64,000 nt of DNA from Deroplatys truncata (GCA_030765065.1 CM060990.1:666388618-666452617); one strand, 5' to 3'; numbered from the stretch's first letter, positions 43,646 to 55,775 are shown. Notes: generated by a model from the letters alone, not told the origin. Numbers and translations: made by a program.

Positions 43646-44460
43646 ACCTATAATAAGTAGAGGAAGTATTGCAATCCACCTTAAAATTTGGTACCGAGAT
43701 TTCACTGGAAAAACACGTTTTGAGATCCCTGAATCAAAAACTCATTTGTAAAAAACGATCCCTGTTTATGTCTGTGAACAGCATGGCTCAAAAACAAAAA
43801 GTTGATTGAATACTACACTTGGTTTGCATTCAACGTCCTCCAAGGACAAGACACAAAAATTTTGAAGAAAATCTCCCCACTTCAAACTACCCTTAATATG
43901 GGAAATTTTTGGTTACTTTTTTGTATTCCCAGAATAGCTCTAACAATTTTGATTAAAATGCCATATCGTTAAGATATTTGCATAACAAAAATGTATTCCC
44001 GAGGTCGCGGGTTCAAGCCCGACGGAGGGCGATTGATTTTTTCGGGCGTAAAAATCCTTAGCATGGCTTCCTTCGGAAGGAAAGTAAAGCCGGTGGTCCG
44101 GTGTCGCAGAACCTCAAGCCTGATAAGGAGGCCTCTGAGCAAAATTTTTAGTCTTTCACGCCCAATATAGAATGGGACGCTAAGAACCATAAAAGTTAAA
44201 GAGCGTCCATAAATAATACTGAATTTAATTTGACAAAATGTATGTCTTGAATTTTCTGAGATAGTCTGTGAAGTCGCCTTCATTCTATATGAATTTTGTA
44301 CAACTTGTAAACTGTAAGAGAAGATAGACTTACTAAACAAAATATGTAGATCCCGTTAAATACACCATCTGCAACAAATAACATTTTTTGCGGCCATAAG
44401 GAATATCAAGATATTATTTATCATAGGTTTGGATTGTTAAATACTTAAACCGAAAAATGG
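43646..44460 (+). repeat. R900 repeat, copy split by SINE-A
   Basis: Begins 'acctataataagtagagg', core 'taccgagatttcactgg' and 'tgaacagcatggctc', with the body interrupted at about 43996-44232 by SINE-A and resuming 'aaatgtatgtcttgaatttt'. Confidence 0.8.
43997..44231 (+). repeat. SINE-A, 5' truncated, in R900
   Basis: Starts within the head at 'ttcccgaggtcgcggg' (B box 'cgcgggttcaagccc') and runs to 'agcgtccataaataatact'. It is flanked by 'acaaaaatgta' and 'acaaaatgtat', a target duplication of about 10 bp. Confidence 0.82.
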
Positions 44461-44479
44461 CTGTTCGTTTTTATTTTTT

Positions 44480-45010
44480 CCACTGCTTACCTATAGTAGG
44501 TACAGGAGGTATTGTATTACATGCAAAAATTCGATACCGAAATTTCACCGGAAATACAGTTTTGATATTCCCTAAATCTAAAAAAGAAAGCATTTTAAAA
44601 AAAGATCGGAATATGTGATTGTGCCTATGCAGCATTAAGTCAAAAACGAAAAGTCGGTTGAATACTAAATTTGGTCAACAGTTCATCTTCCAAAATTGTG
44701 ACACGATGATTTTCAAGCAAATGCCACCATATATTAAAGATATTTAGAATACAAGTAAAATTTATATCTTTAATTTTCTGGGAATAGCCTACCAAGCTCT
44801 CCTCATTCTTAAGACAGTTGATATAACCTTGTATAACTGGTAAATGTTAAGCGATAGACGAAAATGTACTACACAATAATGTATATCACTTTAAAATACG
44901 ATTTATATTAAATAACTTCTTTTTGTGCTGTAAGCTATTTCCGAGATATCCGTATTAATGTTTCGAATTGTTCAATACTTTGCCATTCTTTTAAAGCCCT
45001 TTAAGAATAT
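44480..45010 (+). repeat. R900 repeat, second of a direct pair
   Basis: Lies just after the copy at 43646-44460 in the same orientation ('acctatagtaggtacagg', 'ttcgataccgaaatttcacc'). More diverged, with internal deletions. Confidence 0.75.
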
Positions 45011-45064
45011 AAAAATACCCTCTAACCGCTATTGTTGTCTTCTTTGGTGTTAATAATATTTTTA

Positions 45065-45320
45065 TTTATTTTTAAAAAGTAACTCCTAATAAATGTTAAT
45101 CAAACGTTGGTATAATTGAGAAAAATATCACATCTACCTTAATAAGCAAACTTACTGGATAAAAATGGACCAATAAATTTAGAAGGAATCATCTATGTCC
45201 TGTAAAAATTTCAATCTGTTATCTTAAATAATATCTGATAATGAATTTAGAGATTTATTGGTGGGAAAGGCGTTTTAATCTCCCCTAAAATTTTATAATT
45301 CTCTTATAAAGAAGTGGTAA
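45065..45320 (+). repeat. R2 repeat, uninterrupted copy
   Basis: Aligns with 27090-27165 plus 27690-27880, and provides the empty site for the SINE-C insertion there. Noncoding. Confidence 0.6.
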
Positions 45321-45383
45321 AAATGGCTCCATTTATGGAAGGTGTTACACCAGTCTAAAGTTCACATAACTGAAGTGAATATA

Positions 45384-45654
45384 CAGGGTGGACCATTTAA
45401 GTTAAGACTGTACAACAATGGCTTTGTGGTGGTCATTTAGGGTCAATTTGAATTGGCCCTAATTGTAGGTTCCCATTTAAAAAAATGAAATTGACCCTAA
45501 AATAACCACCATAACGTCCTCCAAACAAAACGCGACTAATGGCATTTACTTCCCCCCATAATATCAAGCAACTTTTATCCAAGACATTTCTTTCTACAAC
45601 GCTTAGTTTTGGGGATATTATACAGTTTCAACTTAAATAGTCCAGCCTGTATAT
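45384..45654. mobile_element. Foldback MITE, copy 2
   Basis: Ends 'cagggtggaccatttaag' and inverse 'aacttaaatagtccagcctg' with TA-rich flanks ('tata' both sides). The right arm matches copy 1 at 33263-33629. The left arm has lost its middle. Confidence 0.8.
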
Positions 45655-47735
45655 TTCACAGTTGCTTCTCAATACAATTAAGCAAAGGTAAAAGGCAAGG
45701 CGGCGATGAAGAAAAATTGCTATAAGCTTTAAGGGATATGTATGCAAATTCTGTTAAGAATTTAATATTTTAGAACATTTTATTTAATATATAATGTATC
45801 TGAGAAAATGTTCTCAGAGTATTTTGTTCGTTTCCCACATCTAACTTCATTTAAAAATTTCAAAACCTGGTGCAACTCTGTCATGCCTCTTTTTTCAGAT
45901 GAGGCACCTGCTATGTTAGGGTGTGTGTTTATAGTGTTATATTTTATGTATTCAATTAAAATTATAATCTATATTAAATATTACAAGTGAACCCAAAAAT
46001 CACTGTTTAGAATGCAATATTCATTAAAAAGGTGAGTATAGTAATATGTTTAGAAAATTTACAAAACAGAGTCTCATCATGTAAATACTCTAGGTACAGT
46101 CGAGTGCAAAAGAGCGTGCCAATGCTTTTGGTTATATTTAGTGCTTTCCATTCTTGAATGTTGGCTGAATCTCATCATTTGTGTTCCGCATCTACCTTAA
46201 GTGGGCCTCCTATAATTGATTTATCTGAAGTCCGATATGCTAACATTACCCTATGAAGAAAGGTCTGGTCTAGCTGGGCGATGAAAGGGGTGGAGAATCG
46301 TTATGTGTCATCTGAATGGTTGAAACAATATACCTCCCAAAGACTGTCCATACTAGCCCCTGAATGATTCCGGCTCTTACTGGTTCGGCATTCAAGCATT
46401 AACGTCTGTAACAGAACAAGAGATCGAAGGCGCGGCAGAGGCGTGTTAATTATTGATTCCCAAATTAAACCGCAGTTCCTCATATCGACACATTTTTCTG
46501 CACCCAACTGTACGTGGTGTTTTCATTTAACTTTTTCAAAAGGATACTAAGTACAAACGTCATATGGTGTATGGAAAATTCAATGTTGTGTTACGTTTTG
46601 CCTTACTGACGAAATTATTTACAAAAGATAAAGTTATGGAAGATGTAAATTAAAATTATTGCGCAAAATTTCATTGCTTTTTAGGATAAAGAATGTGGCT
46701 ATTGCAGCAATATTACTTGATTAAGGTATTTCTGCTATTGCAACCCCTTAAATAAGGTTATTTTCAACAGATGTAGTTACACACATTTCTCTTTAAAGTT
46801 CCAAGCATAAAATGAAAACTTTGACTAACAATGTACCATTTAACTCCGTACGCGGTGTGTTTAATAAAGTTTACTGATTAATACTTTGCTCAAGCTATTA
46901 GATATGTAAAATGCATTGTAGCACTAAAAAGAGTTGTAGAACATCCTGTTGCTGTAGAGTGAATAAAGAAACGGGTATACAGTTTTCTCTTATTGTCTTG
47001 GAAATTGATTTTGTTGTGAGAATCATTCTCTCAGCTAGTAAATAATTACTTTTTGTCCAGAAAGGTTACAAAAAGAATTTTATTTTAATGCAGGTTGCAG
47101 TTTGTATTTTTCCATGCAACTGAAGGCTTATTTATGTTCAGGTACTCTGTAAATCTTTATAAATGAATCACAAAACAGCTTAAATGGAATGGACGCCATT
47201 TAAACCAGTGCATTTCGCCAGTCATTAATTATTCAACGAATTAGTTTGTGGACGTGATCAGCTGCATTATTGAGAGCAGACGTGAATGGAATCATTTATT
47301 TACTACTCCACAGCATTCCCATTCAGAGACAAACAGAGGATAAAGCTCTTGTTCCAGCACCAAAACTGTGTAACTTTATTTGTATCGGAATAATAAGCAC
47401 GCTTGTGCATCCGCTATTCTGTTTATCTGCTGTATCAAACCATAGCTGATCAACAGACAGCACGCTGAGGCCCTGAATAGCAAGGTTAAAATTTACATAA
47501 TTTGATAACGATCATTTGCACAGTCACCATATAAAGCTCATATCTTTTCTGCGATTAACTGCGATTGCCTTAACTAGAGAAACACATCTTTGAAAAATCA
47601 GCTGTTTATACCGTTAATTGCACAATAATAAAGTTTAACCTCGTATTCTGGTTAAGCAGGCTTTTGATATAATGTTATGAAAGCATTAGACACACCCCCT
47701 CAATAAAGCATTTGTCTTCAATTCAAAAAGTTCTA
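45655..47735. other. Unassigned ~2.1-kb stretch
   Basis: No protein motif, SINE head or paired terminal repeats found. Contains 'cagtcgagtgcaaaagag' at 46097, which looks like a Tc1-type end, but no partner was found. Confidence 0.4.
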
Positions 47736-48294
47736 GCAGTCAAATTAATGGAAGTAAAAACCTAATTTTTTGGACATAAAGAACAAATGGTAATACATTT
47801 TACATATTTTGGCGGTTTTTTAGATCATTAATTTTATCATTCATTTCGAAAAACATGCAAAAATTGTAACTTTCTTACAATGTGTTTTCAAAGTTATATT
47901 TCATGCATTGGATAGAGCATTCTTTGTGCATACATCCACAAACTTTCATCGACATGTGACTTAAACTGTTGGAAAAATAAATCCGTGAAGTAATAAGTGA
48001 GCCGAAAATGAGGAATTAGGGCAAAAACGATGCAAATTACTAGCTTTGACATTTTATTCCCCCGTCAAATAAAATTCTATTCTCACCACAAAATAAATTA
48101 ATACACAAAAATTGCGTTTTCGAAATTTTAAAAAAACAGCACATACAAAAAAGTTGCAATTTTGGCATATTTTTCATTAATGAAATACAACTGATAAAAT
48201 GGAATACCTGAAAAACCACCAAAACACGTAAACTGTATTATAAGTGAACCTTATGTCCAAAAATTTAGAATTTTCCTTCCATTAATTTGGCTGC
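47736..48294. mobile_element. Long-TIR non-autonomous element
   Basis: The outer ~150 bp at each end are inverted copies with moderate divergence ('gcagtcaaattaatggaag' against 'gcagccaaattaatggaag', both then 'tttttggacataa'). TA precedes the left end. The right flank is not TA. The interior is AT-rich without a frame. Probably a Tc1/mariner-type MITE. Confidence 0.65.
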
Positions 48295-48337
48295 TCGAAT
48301 TTTTTAAATTGCAGACGAATACTTTCTTGAGGGAAAA

Positions 48338-48610
48338 TTAAATTGAGTTTTATTTATAGACGCTCTTTAACTGCTGTGGTCCTTAGTGTTCCATTCTATA
48401 TTGGGCGTGAAAGAGCGGTAATTTGCTCAGAGGCCTCTTTATCAGGCGTGAGGTTCTTTTACGTGCCGTAAACCTACGACACGGGACAACTTCCCTTTCG
48501 AACGATAAGCTAAGAATTTTACATCCGAAAAAAATCCATCGCCGGCTTTTGAACCCGCGACCTCGGGAACTAGAGGCTAGCATGGTAACCACTACACAAC
48601 GGGGAACGAC
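48338..48610 (-). repeat. SINE-A copy
   Basis: Minus head 'gttgtgtagtggttacc', B box 'cgcgggttcaaaagcc', body 'gtcgtaggtttacgg' and tail 'agcgtctataaataaaact'. Some deletions in the body. Confidence 0.85.
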
Positions 48611-48721
48611 TTGTCTTTAGGGGGTGTATACACATATATAACGGATCTTCTGATTCATTCGGCCTTTTCCACCAAAAACACATCAGATTTTTTTCTTGCA
48701 TAATCAGTGAGCAATTATTAT

Positions 48722-49515
48722 TTTTTCTACTACGTATAGTAAGTAGGGAAAGTATTGTATTCCACCCAAAAATTCAATATCGATACCTCATCGGAAATAT
48801 ATGTTTTGAAGTGCCCGGAGTTTAAATAAAGCATTTTTGGAAACATGTCCGTGTGTGTCTGTCAGACTGTGAACAGCATAACTAAAAAACTAAAAGTCGG
48901 ATGAATACCAAACTTGGTACTTGAGTTTACTATCTTCCAAGGATGCGACACGGAGATTTTCAAAAAAATCCTCCCACCCCCTTTACTACTCTTTACATGG
49001 AACATTTGTCGAAAATTTTGATTTTCTCAAAAATGGTTTAACGATTTTGATTAAAATATTATACATTTAAGATAATTTTATGGCAAATGAAATAAATGTA
49101 CATCTTGAATTTTCTGGAAATGTCTCCAAAAGCCCTCTTCAATCTGAATGACTTTCGCATAACAAATCGTAAGAGATAGACAAAATTTTACTACACAAAA
49201 AGTGTAGATCTGGTTAAAACACACAATTTATATCGCATAGATTGTTTTTGTCCAGTGAACCATTTCTGAGATATTCCTTATTATTTGTTTGAATTTTCCA
49301 ATAGTTATACTTTTTCTCAAGTGGAATTTCTTTTTAATGTCCTGGACATGGAAAGAGAATGAAATGCTCACATAGCAACCAGCTCTTAAAAGATTTGACT
49401 TTCGCTTAAAGCCTACTATGTTCCCCTTGCACCTACAAGAAGATTAGCAATTAGGTTTCTGCAAATGTTTTTCTCGATTAACATGAAGTATGTAGAGAAT
49501 AAGCGTTAGTAAAAT
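48722..49515 (+). repeat. R900 repeat, near-full copy
   Basis: 5' hairpin segment 'ctactacgtatagtaagtag', core 'tgtgaacagcataact', body to 'gagaataagcgttagtaaaa'. Confidence 0.85.
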
Positions 49516-49841
49516 AGTTTTATATCCCAAAGTTTACACCGCATTACATATATTTTTGACAGAACCTTAGTTAAAAAAAAACCTCCCCATTGAACAGTTA
49601 CCAAGCTATATTGACGTGACAGTGAAACAACCTGACGGAACAAAATTTCGTTAGACAGCACCAAAGACAACCTATCTCGAAGGTGTTGGAGGGAGTTGAC
49701 CATATATGGAACAGAGTGTGTCGTCAGAAGGGATCGATATGTTACGAGATGATGAGTGTTCAAATTAATGTATAATGAGATTCAAACCAGCAACTTTCCT
49801 TGCTTTCTATATGACAATGGCAGCCATCTCTTTCTACTCAA
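49516..49841. other. Unassigned gap
   Basis: A short open frame on the minus strand shows no recognised domain. Confidence 0.3.
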
Positions 49842-49843
49842 TA

Positions 49844-50835
49844 TTCACTCTTAGGTTGATCCGCGTCAAAACAAACCCCAGGTGACCAGTGCACCGCTAT
49901 AATGTATCCTTCCGCCATTCGCACTAGAAATACTGTCACACTTTCAGACCATGTGGCGAGTACAAGCGGCACGTAGTGCAAAAAAGAACAAGAGTCCTTA
50001 TTTCGACAACTGAAACGGTGACTAGCATATTCTCTTAAGGGTTAAAGGTGATAAGATTGATAGTTGCAACAAAATAAATGTTTGCACATATAATAATAGT
50101 TAATTCTAAAATAAATGAGCGAAAAATAAAGTAACAGGTATGCGATAACCTAATTTATTCGCTCTCTGGAAGCGGCACTTATATTATCTGTTGGCGGTTC
50201 ATTTTAAAAAAGAAATTGTGCACTGTTATGCGAATTGCATTCTTCTTAAAATCACTAATTCTTGCATCGCGTATTTCATATGCTTTCTTTTTTTTTTCCG
50301 GGTGTAACCACTTTTCTCGTTTCAGATTGTTCTGCACAAGCACTGTTTATACTTGGACTCAAAACACCAGTGAACTCAGAAGTTAATTTCACCATTTCTT
50401 TCGTGGAAAGTGTTGGATATTTCTCACATAACTTATAATAAAGATTCAACACTATTGTTTTTTCACCACTAGTCAATGGTTTGCGCGGCTAATGCTTTAC
50501 GTAATTCGACGAAAACACAAGAGCAAATTCATCGTCCGCCATGATACTAAACACAACTGCTGGTTTCTGGCTGTAAACAATATTCTGCGCCTACCCGGAT
50601 GTCAGGTGACTCATACGAATTGCGTCATGGGACTTGTAGCTCTGTTTTACGGTATAAATCAGCGTTAAATAAAACCTTAGGTATTTGTATAGAATATTAT
50701 ACTACTTAAGGATAAATTTATTCTAAAATTCAGAGATTAGCATGGGACTACTTTCCTGGGCGCATTGCTACCGTGTTGCACCATGGTGCACTGACCACGT
50801 GTGTTTGTTTTGCCGCGGATCAACCTAAGAGTGAA
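49844..50835 (-). mobile_element. IS630/Tc1-type element, ~1 kb, internally deleted
   Basis: Terminal repeats: 'ttcactcttaggttgatccg' at the left and the same on the minus strand from 50835, continuing with matches for about 50 bp. TA lies on both sides (49842-49843, 50836-50837). It encodes only the start of a transposase. Confidence 0.85.
50170..50542 (-). pseudogene. IS630-type transposase, N-terminal part only
   Basis: ATG at 50542 ('MADDEFALVFSSNYVK'), one in-frame stop, then 'LTSGEKTIVLNLYYKLCEKY', 'TLSTKEMVKLTSEFTGV' and 'RISDFKKNAIRITVHNFFFK'. This matches the helix-turn-helix start of a transposase family common in insects. No catalytic domain follows before the far terminal repeat. 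Confidence 0.72.
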
Positions 50836-50837
50836 TA

Positions 50838-52060
50838 CAGTTTACGTTCACTTTCAGGAGCAGAGACGCGTAAAGCAACAATGAATACAAAAATGGAAAC
50901 ATTATGGAATAATGGTCCATGTGTAAGGACACGTTGAGGGATTGGAAAAGGAGCACGAGTTTCAAATCGTATATTTATATGAAGAAGAAAAACTTCAACA
51001 CTGTTGAAGAAAAACCAACGCAAACTAAGGTGACCAAACGCCCGTATTAGTTGGGTTAGTCCCTTTTTTTTGAGTCTCTATCCTGTCTTTTTATTAAGAT
51101 AGAAACGGGACGCCAAAATTTCCCTTTCATTGGACTTATCGGAGTAAAATGCCGTTAACTATAGTTCTCAAAGATTCAAAATGTCCTGTTTTGCATCAGT
51201 TTGATGAAACATTTAAAGATACTAACAACTGACTGTTTATATTATGGATCTATAATACATATACACCTGAAACTATGCGGAGACTTCGCTTGAAAAAAAT
51301 AAAAAGTTCAATACACCATCCTGGTACCTTGTTTTCTACGCCAGGACGTGTATTCCAAAGTTGTTATTTATTTAAATACATTATTAATGTACGGAGTTTA
51401 CTTATATTCTAGTGAATAAAAATAGAAAATAAAAGGAAAGGAAAATAGATAAAGGTAAGCTAAAAATAACAATTAAATCAAAACTCTAATCATTACAGTT
51501 AAAATTCAAATGAAAATTATATATTCAAACTACTGTTACTGGTATCCGGCAACTTAAAATAACTGGTATCCAGCTATTCTCAATTTCTAAACTAAACAAA
51601 ATAAGGATAACAAGTCTGTATTCTAAATTAAACTATATTATAACCACTGGCATCCAGTGGCCAGTGGTTAAGGTACTGGTAACCAGCACCCAAACTACAC
51701 TTAATATACATATTAATTTTCAACTAATGATAACAATTAACAGCCTCTTTTATTATCATACCAAGTTCTAATTGTTATATTTAATATTATTTATTTATCC
51801 CTACTAATAATTTTAACAAAGTTCAACATTCTAACTGCTGTTTTTTTTTCTTTTTAATTTTTTTTACTTTCAATAAATTTTCCTCAAAATATATGCTTTA
51901 AGCTTTCAGTTTTCTTAATAAACTTTAAATGTGTTACAGTACTTAATAATTTTATTAAACTTACCTTTCCTTTTCACTTCACTTAACACAATAATCACTA
52001 TAGTTATTACTTAGCGATAAAATCATAATTTCGCTTTCTCTTTAAGAATCATATTTCACT
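50838..52060. other. Unassigned stretch with CTGG...CCAG motifs
   Basis: AT-rich, no gene. Between 51538 and 51695 the motif ctggNNNccNgc or its palindromic form occurs four times ('ctggtatccggc', 'ctggtatccagc', 'ctggcatccagtgg', 'ctggtaaccagc'). Confidence 0.5.
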
Positions 52061-52345
52061 TCACTTAACAGTACATTCACTTCATCTCCAATTACCACCA
52101 TTCACTCCACTTTCCCTCACCGCCATCTTCTTCTCCTCCCTCAACCATAACTGCTGCATTCACCACCTCCCGCTCCAAACTTCTATTCCTATTAACTATT
52201 GCGCCTCCCCCTCATCATCGTTCTCCTCGCCCATTTTCCTCTTCTCTATTAAAAACTCCATTTCCTCCGCCATCCTCCTCCTTGCTTCTTCTTTCTTCTT
52301 CCTTCTTCCCCAATTCTCTTCATTTCAACCATTTTCCCCTTTACT
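52061..52345. other. Strand-asymmetric pyrimidine tract
   Basis: About 280 bp in which the plus strand has very few G residues and is rich in C, T and A. The minus strand is therefore purine-rich, similar in style to the purine-rich LINE end at 30727-31055. No frame of convincing length. Confidence 0.5.
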
Positions 52346-52619
52346 CTCCTAATTTACTTCATAAAGGACAAGTACAGTTGCGGATTACAATTGAACTGTG
52401 CCGGTCTGCGCTATCAACAAACAAATCTTATCACTCGTGTTTGATGTGAAGGCCGCCATCAATAACGAAAACTGTAAACGCATATGCTTTAGTCAAAAGA
52501 AATTCATTACAGCTGTGACTTTGCTAGAAGACAGCATTTGTTCTGCATTTGTGAAATAATAAAGTACAGAAAACTTTTGTAAACTGCGAGTGCTAAAACG
52601 TTTGAAATTAATAACTGAA

Positions 52620-53010
52620 AACACTTGAAATGCCACCGCCATGAAGGAAGTGTTTTTAATAGTGACCTATAAAGGGAATATCCAAACATTAAAAAAAACA
52701 ATTTCTGACTCAGATGTTCGATGCAATAAGTGTGCATCTACTTTCAGTATAAGCCATGGGGGCCGATCGGATGTATCTCAACCTATAAACAGTGAAAAAA
52801 CATAAAAGAACGGTGTGCTCAAGCGTTTCTCCTAGCACCGTATTGACTATTTTTTTTTAAACTAAAAGTTTTGGTGATAAAGATATAAAATTAGCAGTTG
52901 CTGAAGGAGCATTAGCTTACCATACTCTCCACCACAAACAATCTTTCAGATCAATGAACTTACTTTTAACTTATCCAATGTATGAGAAATGACTCCTGCA
53001 CTAACAATTC
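52620..53010 (+). pseudogene. Decayed BED-finger hAT-like gene fragment
   Basis: Broken plus frames give a BED-type finger ('VRCNKCASTFSISHGGRSDV' then 'NSEKT') and, 130 bp on, 'FGDKDIKLAVAEGALAYHTL' followed by 'HHKQSFRSMN', a pairing typical of a hAT-related protein family. Multiple stops and frameshifts, no catalytic core. Confidence 0.6.
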
Positions 53011-53489
53011 TACCGGTTTGTTTGGCTAGAGTGAATTCAGAGCTATTGTATATGTAAGTTACACATTATTTATGACGAAACAATTTTGCACATTCCTTTG
53101 TGACCCTTGTTTCATCAAGAGAAAAGTTTAAAATGTCCCGTTTTCTTGTTTCAAACATATGGTCACTTTAATGTAAACATAACTTTATTTTTGTTTCTTA
53201 CAATTTAATAAGTAAACCACGTTCTTAGAGGCACAAATAACATACGTGTACAGTTAGAAATGCATATCGAGATCGGTGCATGGTGTAGTACTTTGAAATG
53301 TTTTGTTGTACCTACTTTGGATTTCGATACGTATGGTGCCTGGGTTACGGAGGGTTTGAAAGGGGATATATTATACATATATAGGAATTGTACATATGAA
53401 AGGGGAACCATGCATATAAGAATTGTACAGTAATACTTTAATTCACTAACATGTTAAAATATTCAACATCTAACATTTGTACAGAGCTA
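53011..53489. other. Unassigned stretch
   Basis: No recognisable feature. Confidence 0.3.
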
Positions 53490-54090
53490 ATTGTAAGAAA
53501 CGGGCAAGCTAGCAAAATTCCAAGAAAGCATAAAGAGCGTACCTTTCACCAAGCCAACAGGCAGGGAACCGGTAACGGTACGGGGAAATAGAAAGAGACA
53601 GATAGAGAAAAGAAAGAGACGGAGATACGTAACTGGCTCCACAACGTTACAAGATGGCGCTTAAGCGCACGGATCTGAAGCCACACATTCTCATACATGT
53701 TAAGGTAACGTGGTCTGAGGGCCAATAGGAAACGTTTTTACATTTTTAAACGCAGAGGTGAGCGTCACTAGGCTCCCGTATATAAGGGCAGACAAGGCCT
53801 CGGAGCCCACTCTCTCTCTCTCTCTCTCTATCATTGATCTTCAAGAATTCCCGTCGACACGAGGCGCTACAGCTGCACAAGGGTGGGAATGCGTGTGCAG
53901 ATAGCTAGGCTCCTGACTAATTTAAAGTGGTGGGATTATAATAATGGGAAAAGCTAGCCGCCCATAATTATTTCAATTGTGAATAAACTTCATTTATTAA
54001 GGGAAAATTGCAGTGTATTTCTTAAACTTGCCTCACCCACTATAACCTGAGAATTAATAATTAGATATAGTTAGGAATGGAATACGCAAC
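53490..54090 (+). promoter_or_regulatory. LTR-like promoter and polyadenylation region (fossil)
   Basis: Begins 'tgtaagaaacgggcaagc', has a strong TATA-like 'cccgtatataagggc' at 53772, a (CT)n tract at 53809-53828 and 'gtgaataaacttc' about 210 bp after the TATA box. This order suits a solo LTR, but I could not pair a target duplication or a second copy. Confidence 0.35.
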
Positions 54091-54185
54091 AACCGAGGAA
54101 GAACACTGCAGAAGACCACATCAACCCAAGGATCGATGATTTCCCGCTACAGGTTGATTACAACAATGAACATTGAACATTGAAA

Positions 54186-54272
54186 TTGAGTTTTAACGCT
54201 GTTTAACTGCCGTGGTCCTTAACGTCCCATTCTATATTGGGCGTGTAAGACCGGAGGCCTCTTTATCAGGCC
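54186..54272 (-). repeat. SINE-A fragment (3' body)
   Basis: 'cccattctatattgggcgtg' and 'ggaggcctctttatcagg' match the SINE-A tail. The head is absent. Confidence 0.7.
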
Positions 54273-54349
54273 GGTAAGGTCGAGGTCTACAAGCCGAGGC
54301 ATCTCCTTAAAAACTGTGGCAGAGGGATGATGTCAAAGTTAAATGTTCC

Positions 54350-54860
54350 GAGCGAGATGACTCCTCGGTAACGTGTTAGGCTCGAATTCGGGAGGTCCCG
54401 GGTTCGATTCCCGTCGAACGCCTACTCTGACATTGGGTTTTTGTAGTTTTCCCTGGTCGGTAGGCGAGTGCTGGGTGGTTTCTCATCTCACGATTTCCTT
54501 TCCATCATTTTCCCTTTCATTCCGTTTCGTTCTTATCTTTTAGGTGTGCTCCTAGGTTTTGTGGCGTATGGCTGTGCCGGACAGATGCGCAGATTTTGTC
54601 TTAAAGGAAAGAACACTCCTCGCGAACACTAGAGCGCTACCTGGTCTACAGGACGTTCACCGCCCTATCTAGGCAGCTCCAATAATGAGACGGGTTTTCG
54701 AGCCTGAACCTGGAAGCGGTCTTCCGCGCGTCTCTGTGGCCTGTCTGCCTGTAGCCTCTATCCTTCTGTGATTCCTTCCTTCATCCCTTCCTCCTGGGGG
54801 TCGTAGCCACAATAGATCTATGTAGGTCGCAGTGCGCAAGATGTCCCCCTCCGTGGTGCA
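54350..54860 (+). repeat. SINE-C relative
   Basis: Head 'gcgagatgactcctcggt' with B box 'cgggttcgattcccg', centre 'tctgacattgggtttttg' and 'cggtaggcgagtgctgg', body to about 'gtagccacaatagatc'. No clear target duplication. Confidence 0.8.
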
Positions 54861-55239
54861 GTCTTTACATATAACTAAGTGTTAACTTTTTCGCCTCCGT
54901 TGTATTCCTTGTAGGTAAGTGAGGATTGAACTCACCCTCTCTGAGTTCCATCTCGTGTTATTTACTTTCTGGTACTGTTTGAGCCAAATGTAAAGGATAT
55001 GTTGAGAAAGAATGTGGATAACTCCGATGAATATCTAGGATGAATTATTAAGGCAATTGAGGCAAGTGAGATTTTTGTTGAAAATTCAAAATTTCCCACT
55101 TTTTTCATTTTCTAATAATTTAGAGCCTATAGCAATATATTATGCCTTAGTATTTTCCATTTACGGCCTTAATAGAGCATCTCGTGACCCTATATCAAGG
55201 CATAAACACAAAATAGTGATATATAAATCTCTAAACTTG

Positions 55240-55440
55240 ATTTTCTTCCCTCGGGTGCGAAGAGTTCTCCACGGTTCCACCCAGAGGGAAGCCTTCTTTG
55301 AGCATCCCGGTGGTGTTGCCGGGTCAAATCATTAGGGAGCTCTGCGTAATTCTGTCGGCCGACCTGTCTGTGGTCTATAGCCTTCTGCGATTCCTTAACT
55401 TCATCCAATCCCTGGTCATAGTCATAATCTTCCTTAAAAT
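55240..55440 (+). repeat. SINE-C 3' fragment
   Basis: Shares 'cctgtctgtggtctatagcc' and 'ttctgcgattcctt' with the end of the SINE at 54350-54860. Head missing. Confidence 0.6.
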
Positions 55441-55544
55441 GGCATTCCAGATATAAAAAGCCAACGCGGCCTCAGCCAGCAAACACGGTATCAACTTCCA
55501 ATTCAAAATATTTTCTGAGAAATTTTCTGTGTTTGGTAATTAAT

Positions 55545-55682
55545 TGTTCTTTCACACAAGCTGTGCGCAGGACAAAGCCGGAAAGGTAGAATCAGACGAC
55601 TGAAAAATTCAGTGTCATAACCGGGATTTGAACTACGGCTCGTCCGGGTGCTCTAACCAACTCGGCTACTATGGCAGCATTC
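55545..55682 (-). repeat. SINE-D, reference copy
   Basis: Minus head with A box 'tagccgagttggttagagc' and B box 'gtagttcaaatcccgg', then 'tttttcagtcgtctgattc' and 'ctttccggctttgtcctgcg'. The head is close to a real tRNA, but the 3' half is SINE sequence. Confidence 0.85.
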
Positions 55683-55775
55683 CGGTATAACATTAAACTC
55701 CCCAACTGAATCCATTTTTCCCGATAAACCACAAGCAGATCTCAAATTATCTTGAGATGACGCACCCCAATGGCG

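Noticed and set aside
46097-46510. Possible Tc1-type MITE
   Set aside because: A left-end-like motif was seen, but no inverted partner or TA pair was found.
53809-53828. (CT)n run as a GAGA-type element
   Set aside because: Too little context to claim a regulatory role; noted only within the LTR-like block.
55545-55682. Possible tRNA gene (good A and B boxes)
   Set aside because: Only the first half is tRNA-like, and the sequence runs on into a SINE body shared with 32112-32200 and 57245-57350. I cannot fold a full cloverleaf.
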